64,000 bases of DNA from Saururus chinensis (GCA_035235625.1 CP141148.1:4273001-4337000), one strand, 5' to 3'. Shown: positions 11,725-28,480, counted from the stretch's first letter. Made by a program: numbers and translations. Notes: a model not told the origin generated them from the letters alone.

Positions 11725-14700
11725 TTTTGGTATCGGAGCTCGGTTTACTAGATTTCCATGGCGACCAATAGTTCGAATGAGGAATTCACCAATCAACAGC
11801 TTCTACTTCAAATCCTTCAACAGCTTCAGCAATTGAATGTCAATTTACAGCGACCACAAATTTTGGGTTCTACTGTACCAGATCCGCAAAATCCGGAAGC
11901 TGGCCGGCAATCTTTTATTCCACCACCATCTGCTCCAGAAAAGGGTGCTGCTCCATTTTCAACTGTTCAAGCATAGCTGAATGATGATTCTAGCGATGAA
12001 GAGATCGATGGTATATTGCTATAGAGACAAAGAATGGAACAGCCGAACTAGGATAATTATAGGTTTAAAGCTGATCTTCCATCTTTTAATGGGCAATTAC
12101 ATATAGAGGATTTCTTAGATTGGCAATATGAAGTTGAAAAATTCTTTGAATTCATGGAAGTTCCTGAGGATAAAAAAGTAAAATTAGTTGCATACAAGTT
12201 GAAATCGGGTGCTGCTGCTTGGTGGGATCAATTACAAGTCGGCCGGGTTTGACAAGGCAAACGTCCCGTCAGGACTTGGCAGAAAATGAGACAATTACTA
12301 TGGGCCAGATTTCTTCTAGGTGATTTTGAACAATTGCTTTTTCATCAATATCAACAGTGCCGACAAGGACAAAGGAGTGTGCTGGAATATTTGTCTGAAT
12401 TCAATCGGCTATCAGCAAGAAATAATTTGGATGAAACTGAAATGCAGAGGATTGCACGGTTTATTGGAGGTTTACGACCTAATATTCATGATAGGGTTAC
12501 TATTTAGCCTCTTTACACTCTTAATGATGCAATTCAAATGGCAGTAAGAGCAGAAGCACATTTTGACAGGCAAGGAACTAGGAATGTCTATGAAGTGAAG
12601 TCTATTACACCAGTTACTACCTCTGTCAATTTGAAGAATCATACTTTTGATGCTTCTAGCAGTAAGAATTGGAAGAATGAAGCAGTTAAATTCCCTCAGA
12701 AAACTTCTAATGATGCTAGTAGTTCAAGAGAAAATCCCTATGCAGTTCTACCACCCATAAAATGTTATAAGTGCAGACAACCAGGCCATAAATCCAGTGA
12801 GTGTCCACTTCGGAAAGTAGCACAACTTACAACTGTCGCACCAGTAGAATCTGATGTCAGTGAAGCTGAAAGTGTGGATCATGATGAAGAAATTCCGGTG
12901 GAACGTGTGGAATAAGATGGAGGTTTAGATTGTGACACTCATCCTTTGGGCATAGTTATTCGGAAATTATTATTCACTCCCAAACAAGAACAATTGACAC
13001 AGAGGCACAATATTTTTCGAACTAAAGGAACAGTGAATAACCGGACTTGCAGTGTGATTGTGGATAGTGGAAGTAGTGAGAACATAATTTCTAAGGATGC
13101 AGTAAAAAAGCTTCAACTATCTACTATTCCTCATCCTAAGCCGTATTCTCTTGGTTGGATCAGAGAAGTGGGTGATACCAAAGTAACTGAACAGTGTAGG
13201 GTTCCCTTTTCTATTGGCCAGTCATATCGTTCAGAAATTTTATGTGATGTTGTAGAGATGACTGCGTGCCACCTTTACTTGGTCGGCCATGGCAGTTTGA
13301 TGTGAATGCTCAACATAGCGGCAAGGACAACACATATACATTTCTTCACAATGGTATTACCGTTGTTCTTATTCCTGGACATGGTGACAAAGGGTTTTCA
13401 AAGACTTTGGATAAAGAGAAGACAACTTTCTTGCTTACTTCTAATATTCAGCCACATTTAAGAGAATCAGATGAAAATTTTGTATTAATTGTTAAGGGTG
13501 AAGATATAGTTGAGCATTATGTGCCTATGCAACTTCAACATTTACTGGACGAATTCAAGATTATAATGCCAGATGATTTACCTATTGGACTGCCTCCTCT
13601 TCGCAATATACAACACCAAATTGACTTGGTTCCTGGTGCATCACTTCCTAATTTGTCTCATTATCGTATGACCCCAGTTGAACATAAAATCTTACAAGAT
13701 CAAGTTGAAGAGTTACTGAAGAAGGGTTTAATTCAAGAGAGAATTAGTCCCTGTGCTGTTCTAGCACTATTGGTGCCAAAAAAAGACGGCAGTTGGTGCA
13801 TGTGTATTGACAGTCGGGCGATTAATAAAATTACAGTTCGTTATTGGTTTCCCATACCACGGTTGGATGATATGCTAGATCATTTGGGTGGTTTAGCAGT
13901 ATTTTCAAAGATTGATTTGCACAGTGGATATCATCAAATCCGTGTTCAGCCCGGAGATGAATGGAAAACTGCATTCAAGACTCGAGAAGGACTTTATGAA
14001 TGGTTGGTTATGCCTTTTGGGCTATCCAACGCTCCTAGCACTTTCATGCGTTTGATGACTCAAACCTTTTGTTGTCGTATATTTTGATGATATTCTAATT
14101 TACAGTAAAACTGCATCTGAACATTTAGAACATCTCTGAGCAGTTTTTGAAGTATTGCAGTCCAACACTCTATTTGTAAATTTGAAGAAGTGCACTTTTC
14201 TACCAGAGCAGCTAGTGTTTTTGGGATATGTTGTCAGTTCCCAAGGAATCAGCGTGGATGAATCCAAAATTAAAGCTATCATAGAGTGGCCAGTTCCTCA
14301 AAATGTTGTTGATCTTCGAAGCTTCCATGGTCTGGCATCTTTTTATAGACGTTTTGTACGTAATTTCAGTTCTATTGCGGCTCCATTAACAGAGTATATG
14401 AAAAAAGATAAGTTCCAGTGGACTGCTACAACTCAACATAGTTTTGACACTCTCAAAGATAAGTTGACATCAGCTCCTGTACTTTCATTACCTGATTTTC
14501 AAAAAGTATTTGAGATTGAATGTGATGCTTCAAGCATTGGTGTGGGTGCTGTTTTATCTCAAGAAGGTCGACCACTTGCATTTTATAGCGAGAAACTTAG
14601 TGATGCACGCACTAAGTGGTCAGCTTATGCATTAGAACTATATGCCATTGTTCAAGCTCTCAGACACTGGCGGCCATATCTTTTACATGCTGAATTTGTG

Positions 14701-16405
14701 TTACACAGTGACCATAAATCTCTTCAATTTCTACTTAATCAAATCAAAGTGAATAGAATGCATGCTCGATGGATAGCTGATCTGCAAGAGTATTCTTTTG
14801 TTATTAAACACAGGTCAGGTTCTTTGAATAAGGCCGCTGATGCATTAAGTCGGCGTGTTACTTTACTATCTATCCTACGTACTGACGTATTGGGTTTTGA
14901 TTGTATCAAAGAGTTATATGCTACTGATAAAGATTTTCAGCAGCAGTGGACAACTTGTCAAGAGAGTACAACTCCTTTCACTGAGTTTCAAATCATTGAC
15001 GGTTTTCTCTATAAAGGCAATTTTCTGCGTATTCCTGTTTGCTCTCTCTGTCTTCAATTGATCCAGGAATTCCATGCTGGAGGTTTAGCTGGTCACTTTG
15101 GGCGTGATAAAATAGATGCTCTGGTTCGAGAAAGGTTTTTCTGGCCTTATATTAAGACGGATGTTTGTAAATATGTTCAACATTGTCTCACTTGTCAGCA
15201 AGCAAAGGGTACAACTCAGAATACTGGTCTTTACAGCCCTCTTCCTATTCCTTCTCAGCCATGGGAAGATATCTCAATTCTTGGGTTACCACGCACTCAA
15301 CGTGGTGTAGATTCTATTTTCGTAGTTGTTGATCGCTTTTCTAAAATGACCCATTTTCTTCCATGTAAAAAGACCACTGATGCAACCCATGTTGCTCTGC
15401 TTTTCTTCAAAGATATTGTTTGTCTTCATGGAGTTCCAAAGACAATTACTTCTGATTGTGACAGTCGTTTCCTTAGCCATTTTTAGCGCACATTATGGAA
15501 GAGATTAAGTACTTCTTTGCAGTTTAGTAGCACTTGCCACCCCCAGACGGATGGACAAACTGAGGTCATTAATCGATCATTAGGTAACCTGCTTCATTGT
15601 CTTGTGGGAACTAAGCCGAAGCAATGGGATCTCTGTCTGCCTCAGGCTGAATTCGCTTTCAACTCCACAGTGAACCGTTCTACAGGCAAATGCCCATTTG
15701 AGATTGTGTACGGTCGCTTTCTTCGTCATACTTTTAGTTTACTTCCTGCCCCACTCTTGCCAGGGGAAAGTGTCAGTGCAGTCCATACTTTCTAGAAGTT
15801 TGCTATTCTTCATCAGGAAGTGCACGACCATCTTCAAGCATCTAATGCCTCTTATCGGGATCACGCAAATCGTCATCGGCGTGAACAAATTTTTAATGTG
15901 GGCGACAAGGTCATGGTGCATTTGCGTAAAGATCGTTTACCCGTAGGTCAATATTCTAAACTTCATCCTAAAAAAATTGGACCGTATCCTATTTTGCGAC
16001 GCATCAATAATAATGCTTATATTGTGGATTTACCACCTGGATTGTCTATTTCCACTACTTTTAATGTCTCCGACCTTTTTCCTGATTATGCAAGCTCTGG
16101 GATGAGCTCAGTTTAAGAGGGTGGGTCGTATTCATATTGTGGAGTTGGTAATCATTGCAAGTGAAGGTAATCATTGCAAGTGAAGTTGCTATGTGATTTG
16201 CTGTGTGCATTCTGTCTTTGACGACTGTATTAGTTGGATTGGAGAAGATGGGAATAATTGGCAGAAATGTGGAGATATTGGCTGGATTATTGTTCTTGGA
16301 ATTTTCTAAGTTGTTTGGGTGTGTTTTGTAGAATGCTTGCTTATATCAGGCACTGCCTGATTTTTTTTTACGCTCGAGGTCGAGCTTTGTCAAAGGAGAA
16401 GGGCC

Positions 16406-16786
16406 TGATGCATGCTGTATATGTTAATTTTAAGTATGTTGGTTGAAGCATTACATCAAGGAGCTGTATCTCATCTACCTCTTCAATAGTGCATGTCTTT
16501 GTTGAATTCTTATAAGGGTAAATAAGAAATTTACTTGTAAATGACTTGAATATAAAAAGGGTCATCGTGTATGGGAGGAGGGGTCATTTTTTTTCTCTAG
16601 AAAAACTTCTGTTACAGAGTTCTCTGTGAATATTGGAGCTGCGTCTTTGGCTTGCCTTGTGGATTCAAGGTGGATCTGGTGTGTTTCTAGATTGTATTTC
16701 TTTTGTTTGTTAATTGATACTTAATCCATTCTTCCTGTTGTCAATTTGTAAAGAGAAAGTTCCTTCTTCTATTATCGACGGCATCA
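16406..16786 (+). repeat. 3' LTR of the Ty3/gypsy element
   Basis: 381 bp, preceded by a polypurine tract at about 16391-16403 and followed by the ACAAG target duplication. It is about 95% identical to the 5' LTR. Confidence 0.92.
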
Positions 16787-17049
16787 ACAAGTTTGTTAAT
16801 TCCTTAATTGATGACGTTTCACTAATTGATAGACACAAAATTTCAGTTCTCTGAGGGCCTGGTTCGCAGATGAATATTTTCTGCCCCATATCTTATGCAA
16901 GCATCATTATTGATATTTTGGGTATTGAAACCTACCTCATTACTGAATATTCAATTGGGCTATATACTTCATTGTGTCTGATGTTTTGCTTAATTGGCTA
17001 TGAATATGACGCTTGATTCATGCACTGTGGACGTTTTGAAATATGCTCT

Positions 17050-17243
17050 TTCCTTAGTCAGTGAAATGGCGTTTTTTCGCTTCCTGCCAGTATTTATTCA
17101 ATAATTCTAGTTATGATGTTCATTGGGTTTCGGATGCGCAAACCCACCAAATTGCTGCCACAAAAGAAAAACAGAAGGAGAAACTAAGAGGGGCACTTGG
17201 GATAGAAGGAGAAGAAACTGCCGATGATGTTACAATTTTCTGA
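17050..17243 (+). CDS. Possible last exon of an unidentified gene
   Basis: A plus-strand frame ending at TGA 17241-17243 reads SYDVHWVSDAQTHQIAATKE, then KQKEKLRGALGIEGEE and a short acidic, hydrophobic tail. Possible acceptors are CCAG near 17090 and CTAG near 17110. It has balanced codon use and a charged helix, and it stops shortly before the convergent lipase gene, as a true 3' exon would. I do not recognise the family. Upstream exons would lie beyond the retrotransposon at 11343-16786. It may equally be a relic. Confidence 0.3.
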
Positions 17244-17392
17244 TAAAGTACTAGTGAAAGACAGGATTTCCACATGAAAACATACACTGGAATTACGTGA
17301 TAAAATAATTTCAAAATGTGGAAACATCACGTGCTTTGCTTTTCACCATGTAATTGGTGGAAAAACTTGATGGAAACCTGTGCAGCCTTGGC

Positions 17393-17571
17393 CCCATATT
17401 GCTATCATGGACTCCTTCATTATACTTCTATACAAATTCCCTTTCAGCAACATCCCAAAGACAGTTGCTGACGTAATTTTTCTGTACATGCCACCCATAT
17501 TACCATCATGAATTTCATTCACTGTGATTTTATCGAAATTCCCTTCAGCAACATCCAAAAGACAGTTACTT
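17393..17571. repeat. 101-bp tandem duplication in the probable lipase 3' UTR
   Basis: About 77 bp at 17393-17469, containing 'ttcagcaacatcccaaagac', recurs with a 101-bp period at 17494-17570. It lies downstream of the lipase stop on the minus strand, so it is probably 3' UTR or just beyond. Confidence 0.7.
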
Positions 17572-17673
17572 GAATAATATCTTTATGCATGCACTACGAA
17601 AATATCTTACTAAATTAAAACGCATATATGCCATAGAAAATATGAGAATAACTTACATATAAAACAAGAAGCT

Positions 17674-20600
17674 TTAACCTGGAGCAGGCCTCTGCAAATT
17701 ACTTGAGGATGAGCTGAAAAAATCAATCATTTGATTGTAGACATCAAATTTTGCTGTTACACTTAAGATGAAGTCGATGTGGCCATAATTCTCAAGGAAT
17801 AGAAGCTCTGGCTTCGACTGCAACTCCTTTATAGTCTCCTCCACATCAGTTACATCTGCCAAATCATCAATACCCCCATACGCCATCCACAAGGGGATGG
17901 TTTTGGGTATTGTAGAGATATCAAATGCTGGGGGCCAGATGCTATGATAAAGCTTCAAGTTTCCCCAGATGCCGTAGTCATATTTTGCAAAAGTACCACT
18001 TCGAATCACTGGACACATCCACATAATACAGTACTCAAGGACTCAAATCAGCAAGACAAAACAATTTAGAGACAATATGCATTAACTGCTGCAAGGAAAG
18101 GCAGATGTTTAAATCACTGGAAATATAAATTTATCACAAGATAAAATTTTCGTACTCAAAGACATTATATTTCTTATTGTAAGGGAAAATGGTAAGGGGT
18201 TAGATCAGCACTGATGACCAATGGTGGTGCTTATATTTGCGAGTAACCACAGGGATATAACCCTGTGGACACTGCAGATATTTCATTGAAAAAAAACAAC
18301 AAATATGAACCATTAATGCTTAAATGTTTCTAGCTATTAAGTTGTTACATGAATTGCTTCTACTAATATTTGTTATTTAATTATATTAGATGGATGATTA
18401 GGATCCAAGTTACTATTTAAGTTAGCAAATTGTAGTACCACTTGGCATATACTGTAAGGGTGATGCCCTAATTTTAGTTAGTGATTGTTGTAGACCGGTT
18501 GTCTACAAAGGATTTCCATTGTAGGAGAATGGGGAGAAGAGAGGGATTAAGGCTAAAGAAACTAAATTAAACTAAATAATTCTAATCTTTCATTAATTTT
18601 CTGAAAATGAATAAGGGAAATGCCCCTACATATTTATAGACAAATAAGAACCCTAATCCTAACAAAACTCATAATTAAAATGGGCCTTTAACATTAGCCT
18701 AAGCCTAATAAGAATAAACTCATAATTATTCTAAAATATTAACACCAGTAATTAAATCCTAATTGTAATAGACACTGAAGGTGAGACCTTACCATTAATT
18801 AAGATTTAATTATTAGTGATAATATTTTAGATATCTATTACAATTAAGAATTATTTTAGATATCTATTCCAATATCTAATTGTAATAGATATCTTAAATT
18901 CGTCCATTAATCCCCCAATTTTGTCCCTAGTTCTCCCATGTTATTTGTTTCTCTGAACTTCCCTACACGAGAACCTTTGTGGACTTGCGGGTTCACCCCA
19001 TATCTTAAATGTCTAAAGATGCCTTACAGGGGCACACAGGAAACTGATTGACGTTTATAGTTTTTTCTAATAATGATGACAGCTGTCCTAGGTAAAAGGT
19101 TAATTGGGTATTAGACTTGATGGTATATGTTGTAAGCTTGTATTACATATCCACCAGCCTTAATCATGATAGGTGATTTGGACAATAATTATCACAAAAT
19201 TAACTCACATCATGGAAGCAGAAACTTCATTTAAGAACAGCTTAAATGGTATTGTACTATAAGAAACTATATGCCAAACTATCATGAAAAGATTGAACAA
19301 AAAACAAGAAAAAAAAAGGGTAAGAGTTTGGTTATTCCCCATAATATACTGTAAATTTTTTCACACGAAAAAGAAACAATTCCTGTCAATATATCCATTC
19401 TCCTATTCAGTCTCTCTTCATTTCAGTCTTTCAGCTTGCAGAGATATCATTTCAAACTAACCTGAATTTCTAGAATGATTATATAAATTAAAATCACTGC
19501 CTAGCAATTTTCTTTTCATGATTAGGCTCTGCAGATTGCACCAATATTCATCCATAATTGCTCCGTGGGGGACGGAAATTTTCAATCAGTTCTTCCTATC
19601 TTAAAAGGATTGCTATTAAACAACAAGGTGAATATGTCAATTTAAAAGCTCTATAAGTCACTTGGCCTAAAAGCTACGAGGTCATCACAGAGGAGAGTGA
19701 ACCCTAAAAAATTTACCTGCATGTAGCTGACCTAAAGCAGTCTCTAATGAGAGCTGTTATATTAGTCAATTTGTCAGCTATCTGTTATATTGGTCTCTAA
19801 TCCCTCCAATGAGTTATATATACAATTCATGAGATCTGCTCATTTGTCTCTAGGAAGTGGCTGCCTATCTAGTAAAACGAATAAAAATAGTGCCTCATAT
19901 AAAAAAAAACTTCATCACATAAACTGCGTAGATAGTCAAGAGGGCTTTCTCTCCACTGTAACACACACACACACCCTAAGGGTCCCAGAAGAAGGTCAAG
20001 TGTTCAAGCTTCCCCACAGGTTACCCGACGGATTCACCTTACAAGTTACCATTAGAGAAAAACAAATAAATAAGCTGCACAGAAAATTTATCTGAACATA
20101 CTCTGGAAAAGGTGCATCAAATTCTTTGATGATGATGGATGAGGCTCATACTGTAGATAATAGTCCATGCGCGAGTTGTTAAAGCAACAATTTTTTCCTA
20201 CATCATACAACCATCATCATGGTCAGTTGACAAACACAAACACCAATAAGAAAAAAAAAACAGACCTTAGTGTGGTGAAAATATCATTGATATATGATAA
20301 GGAGAGGAATATTTGGGGGATATAAACGAACACATCAACCAGTAGACTAATTACAATTACAGCCAATAAATTTTCAAATAATTCAACGATAACCTTTTGA
20401 TGGACAAAATACTAAAAAAAACCCAACAACATACTAAGAAACAGCCAGGAAAGTTCTGATAATTGGAGTAGCAGCTGGAACAAAATTATATTTTAGTGTG
20501 GCATCTTCTCAGTCATAACTTGCTAATTAAAATAGGCAGCTCCCAGACAATGATGTATCTGTAGTTATAATTTTGCAATAAATCACCAGCACACCTCCCA

Positions 20601-21625
20601 GTCAAGGCTACATTTTACCTTAGTTTTTTGAAACCCTAATAATGGTGAACTCCATAACTAGACTGCTGGAATACGCCAACAAAGTGCAATTCAAAATAGT
20701 CCACCACTGAAGACCCAAACTATCATGGAATCAGATTGAATATATTTCTTCTCTTACGGTAATAGACACCTCAAGATGCAGAACGGCAGATATTTCTCTC
20801 AAGGTTACAGCATCATATTTTTTAATTTAATCATTTTCATCCCATTCTACATGGAGGTTCAGATGTTGAATGAGGGTCAAGTATAACCTCGGCGAACTCC
20901 TGCAGTTATAGTTAATATATCTTTATCATGGATTCGTATCAAGTGAAACATTTCTTAAATTGATTTGTCATTAATTTCAAGATGCATTCACTTCAGATGT
21001 TTGATACCTGATTGTAGAATTTGTCATGGATTATTCTAAAGTGAAAACATTTCTTATCTTAATTAGCAAGAAACCTCAAATGCATTCATCATAGATGGCA
21101 CTACAGTGCAGCATCATATTTTAGTCCATTCAACCATTCCTTCCATACATCCTATACAGAGGTTACGATGTTGAATGTGGGTCAGGTATATCCTGGGTGA
21201 TCTCTCTTGCACTTTTAGTTGAATCCAAACCATATATCTTGCAAACAGAGTAGCTTTCGTGTCATCATTACTAGCAATCTTTTGCATAATAGGATAGACA
21301 CCGGAAACCTATTGATACACACAAGCATCAAGCCCTCCTATAGCTAACAGGACATAGACAGACAGAGCCGTAAATCTCTCCAAGTTACTTTTACCATCCT
21401 TTTAACAATCTTTTAAAGAAAAGGGTAAACAATATGAAAGTTTTTTATAAAAAAATCTTGTCCGTTTTCAATGAGGAGAACATTTTTTGTTGAAAAGAAA
21501 TCTGTCACTTCTAGATATTATAAATTGACATTGGGAAAAAGAAAACAATCAGGCATATGATCATCACATAAAAAAAATTGTTGCATACATCATAAAGCCC
21601 AATTTAAGAATTTCGAGATTCCCTC

Positions 21626-21676
<51 letters not shown>

Positions 21677-24320
21677 ATAGCTGCCAGCAAATCACTGCAG
21701 TCCATATGACCGTCACATACAGATTGTAATATCTGAACACCCATATCACTGGATATAATGCACAATTCAGGATGAAAACCACAGAGAGAGATGTAGCATG
21801 AGTTCTTCAAACAAAAAAAAGTCTGAGTCACCTTCGAAAATTTAGCTGATAAATTCCCAACGCCGAAAGCATCTGCTTCGTAGAGTGTTAGTCACTTTTC
21901 TGTCCCCAATAACACTTCTCAGTAAATATTTCATAGCTTAGGCAAAAGAAGTAAAACCTGATCCAGGCGCACATTCACAGCTTTAAGTACAAAGAGGGAA
22001 CTGACATGCGCCAAGTATGATATAGGACAAAGAAGGGCAGCTGCTTCAATCATATATGCTACTTCTGGCCGAGTTAGTGCAGCAAGGGCCATTATAGTTC
22101 CCTATGATTAATAAATGGACACAGTTGATCACTGCAACTACGAATATGGATGTATAAAGAACAGAAAAGATCATGAGGAATAATTGAATATCAAAAAATT
22201 TCTGTCCGAGATGCAAGAAGGGATTAGAACCTGTGAGTGGCCTACAAAGAGAACTTTGGAGTTTGTTATCCCATAAACATAATTAATCATATCAGCAAGG
22301 TCAAATTCAGCAAGATCCTGCCAACTCCAATCCCAAAATTCCTACAGAAGACCCAAGGTGCGTGACATTATTACACAGTTGTTAGGACTTTAGACTAGAA
22401 AGAGTCAAAATGGTGCATCAACTATAAATGTATCTACATCATCAACATTTTCCTCATCAAAATCATCATTTGTTCCCAATTACTTTGGGGTTGATAATCC
22501 TGGTATGCCATTTTATTATATGATGCCTGTTATGAAACCTAACTAGCCCTTGATTTGTGAAATGTAAACTAGCTGTTGGATGCATCTTTGCCTACAGTAA
22601 AATAATCATTTACATGCTCAGATAGCATACTACAAAAATCATGGGAAGAAGTGAAACATGGTTGGAAAAATGGTTTTGAATGATCTTATTTATCAAAAGT
22701 GATCAGACAGCTGAGATTCACAGTAACAGTCAAGACATTCACTCTTGCATTTTCTTGTGCATCATAAACTACTTCTATGATTAAAACTAGAAAACCGAAA
22801 GTGTAAATATTTAATATTTATTGTAATTTATGCAGAATTCAAGAAAGTTGTGCTGCCAAAATTTTACCTTGTCTATTTCTGATAAAAAAGTATGACCGTG
22901 GCTCCAACGTGTACCACGCACATTGCCAACCCATACGTCGAAACCTTGATCAACAAGGATGAACCCCAAAGACTCTTCGATGGTATTTGCAAACCAAACA
23001 TCACCTCCCTGCAAACTTATAATATAATGAACATAATTTCCCATTATTGACATCAGTCAATCACATAACCCTTTAAATAAGATATATCATAAGAAGAGTG
23101 CACAGGACTTTATTCACAAATTTTTAGTGTCTATGATCATATTCAAATTAACTAAACTGCTAACTGCTAAGTATTCTATCTTATTATATGTTACAGTTCA
23201 ATGTAAATTTTACAAGTTATACCAATTTTTTTCTAACTATGAAAGATGCAACCAATTTAAGTCAATAAGTACTCACTATTATAATATAAAATAAAAAAAA
23301 TAAGATTTCCCATTCCTATCAGCTCAAGCTTTTAGGAAACATGGTAATCTTGCATGGTGTCAGAGCTCCAGGTTCTAGGACATCTTGGATTAAGTCTTAT
23401 TGGAGGCATTTATACCTCAATTGTGTTTCACATGCCGCACTTGATGGATGCTTGCATGTGAGGGGAGGTGTTAGAATATAAAAGAAACAAGTAAGATTTC
23501 CCCTTCCTTAGTAACTCGAGCTCTTGGAAAACTTGGTTATCTTACAATTAGAAGCAGGTCATCATCCTCTATATAGCATCGACATTTGAGGTTCTACTTC
23601 CATTCCTTTATGAGTTTTATTCACTAAAACCTACCAGACTTAGATGCCCTGAACAGAGACAAGGCCAAAACTTTAGAGCATCCTAATGACCATGTGCTAT
23701 GAAGAGCAAAAGCATCACCTGAAATAGGCCATGTTGAAGAAAAACAGGAGGACCCGAATTGGCTCCTACTTTTCCTGGACTGCTTGGGACGCGTTGAACA
23801 GCCAATAGGTAACCATCTTTCGTTTCAACCTACAATATTCAAATTGAAGGTTGCAGGCTAAGAAAGAAACCCGTAAAACCGATATACTCCCTCTGTCCTA
23901 CGTTAATAGCTCCATTTTAGTTCATTTTGAAAAATCACATGGAGCTATTAATGTGGGACTGAGGGAGTACTATATAATTAAATTACCACGTAAGTAATAT
24001 AACCCTGAGGTACCCCTTCTTTTTTTATTTTTTGCTGAAAAATGTTCAATTGTCTAGCTACCCATGTTAAGACCTTCAGCAAAAAAAACTGAAAATATTG
24101 CAACTGGGAACAACTGAAGATGCAGCAATGGAGAGAGAGAGAGTACAGTGTGTTCAATGCAGGGGTAACCCAGAGGTTGTATAAGCAGAGAGCACAAGCT
24201 CTCACTGTCAGACCCATTGCTCCCTCCACTCCCATCACCGAGGCAGAAACCCACCCGTAGCAGAAGCAGAAGATGAAGAAGAAGATAGAGCCACAAATGA
24301 GAAGCATCCAGCCAAGCCAT
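17674..24320 (-). CDS. LIP1: Acid (gastric-type) lipase, triacylglycerol lipase 1-like, complete
   Basis: Alpha/beta-hydrolase of the gastric/lysosomal acid lipase family, closest from memory to Arabidopsis LIP1, which hydrolyses triacylglycerol. Nine minus-strand exons: 24320-24147, 23829-23719, 23008-22868, 22341-22231, 22101-21958, 21872-21832, 21748-21672, 20197-20102 and 18008-17674. All have GT-AG borders and matching phases, giving 409 aa. Residues 1-27 form a hydrophobic signal peptide, so it is probably secreted or vacuolar. The N-terminal AB-hydrolase-lipase segment follows, with the QHGLF oxyanion region at about 91-95. The nucleophile is Ser178 in GHSQG, the acid is Asp346 in YGGIDDLADV, and the base is His375 in YGHIDF; the Asp-His spacing of 29 equals that of gastric lipase. 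The start is the first Met before the signal peptide. Introns 7 and 8 are long (1.5 and 2.1 kb) and several carry transposons, but the reading frame is intact. Confidence 0.92.
18486..18990 (-). mobile_element. Possible antisense LTR relic in lipase intron 8
   Basis: On the minus strand this stretch has the build of a plant LTR: an AT-rich upstream part, then 'gtctataaatatg' (TATA-like) near 18640, then a pyrimidine-rich 'ccctctcttctccccattc' segment. It ends ...CTACAACA at 18486. I could not find the other terminus or a target duplication, so the right border is approximate and the family unknown. It is probably old. Confidence 0.35.
21625..21671. repeat. (TG)n(GA)n microsatellite at a lipase splice donor
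   Basis: About 10 TG followed by about 13 GA units on the plus strand. On the coding (minus) strand the intron after exon 7 begins GTCTCTCT..., so the microsatellite starts within the donor site itself. The donor is therefore weak compared with GTAAGT. Confidence 0.9.
23277..23546 (+). mobile_element. TRIM-like miniature LTR element in lipase intron 2
   Basis: Two related 78-bp repeats (23277-23354 and 23469-23546) flank a 114-bp interior with no coding capacity. Directly after the first repeat is 'tggtgtcagagctcc', one change from the initiator-Met primer-binding site TGGTATCAGAGC. Directly before the second is a polypurine tract 'gaggggagg', followed by TGTTAGAATATAAAAG and a terminal ...TTACA. 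This is the diagnostic plan of a terminal-repeat retrotransposon in miniature (TRIM). The repeats are only about three quarters identical, so it is old. I saw no convincing target duplication. It lies antisense to the lipase gene. Confidence 0.65.
23887..23967. mobile_element. Stowaway MITE, copy 2 (lipase intron 1)
   Basis: 81 bp, 'ctccctctgtcctacgttaa' to '...gtgggactgagggag', with clear terminal inverted repeats and TA on each side (23885-23886 and 23968-23969). It is the best-preserved copy of the family in this window. Confidence 0.85.
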
Positions 24321-24548
24321 ACTGGGAAATGGAGTGACCCTCCTCCCGAGAGAAGAGAAGAAGAAAGAGCAGTCGACTCTTTCTAGGGAGGGAACTGGGA
24401 ACGTCGACTGTTGGCGTCTAAGTCCAACGTCAGCTGGTTTTTAGCGGGTACAATTGTGACAGGATTGAGCGGTTCACGGGTGCAAACAGTGGGAATTCAG
24501 ATAAAAGTCCCTCCCAAGGTTTGTTAATTTCCTACACGGCCTCACTTG

Positions 24549-24558
24549 TTATAAATAG
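24549..24558 (-). promoter_or_regulatory. Candidate TATA box of the lipase gene
   Basis: CTATTTATAA on the minus strand, about 230 bp upstream of the lipase ATG, in a less AT-rich context than the surrounding intergenic DNA. The position allows a 5' UTR of about 200 bp. Not proven. Confidence 0.35.
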
Positions 24559-24559
24559 G

Positions 24560-28480
<3,921 letters not shown>

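Larger units (their letters stand above)
11343..16786 (+). mobile_element. Ty3/gypsy LTR retrotransposon, broken copy
   Basis: A full-span element with both LTRs (11343-11724 and 16406-16786), TG...CA ends and a 5-bp target duplication ACAAG (11338-11342 and 16787-16791). The primer-binding site at about 11728 resembles the usual plant initiator-Met site (tggtatcggagc). A purine tract (aaaggagaaggg) precedes the 3' LTR. Parts in order: gag about 11758-12915 with a CCHC knuckle near 12760-12805; protease with a DSGS core near 13060; reverse transcriptase about 13650-14150; RNase H about 14500-14840; integrase about 15070-15700 with its zinc-binding region; and a tail to about 16116. The RT-RH-IN order places it in Ty3/gypsy; I saw no chromodomain. 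The coding region has about seven breaks, so it is a fossil. The LTRs differ at roughly 17 of 381 sites (about 4.5%). At 1.3e-8 substitutions per site per year that is about 1.8 million years. Confidence 0.92.
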
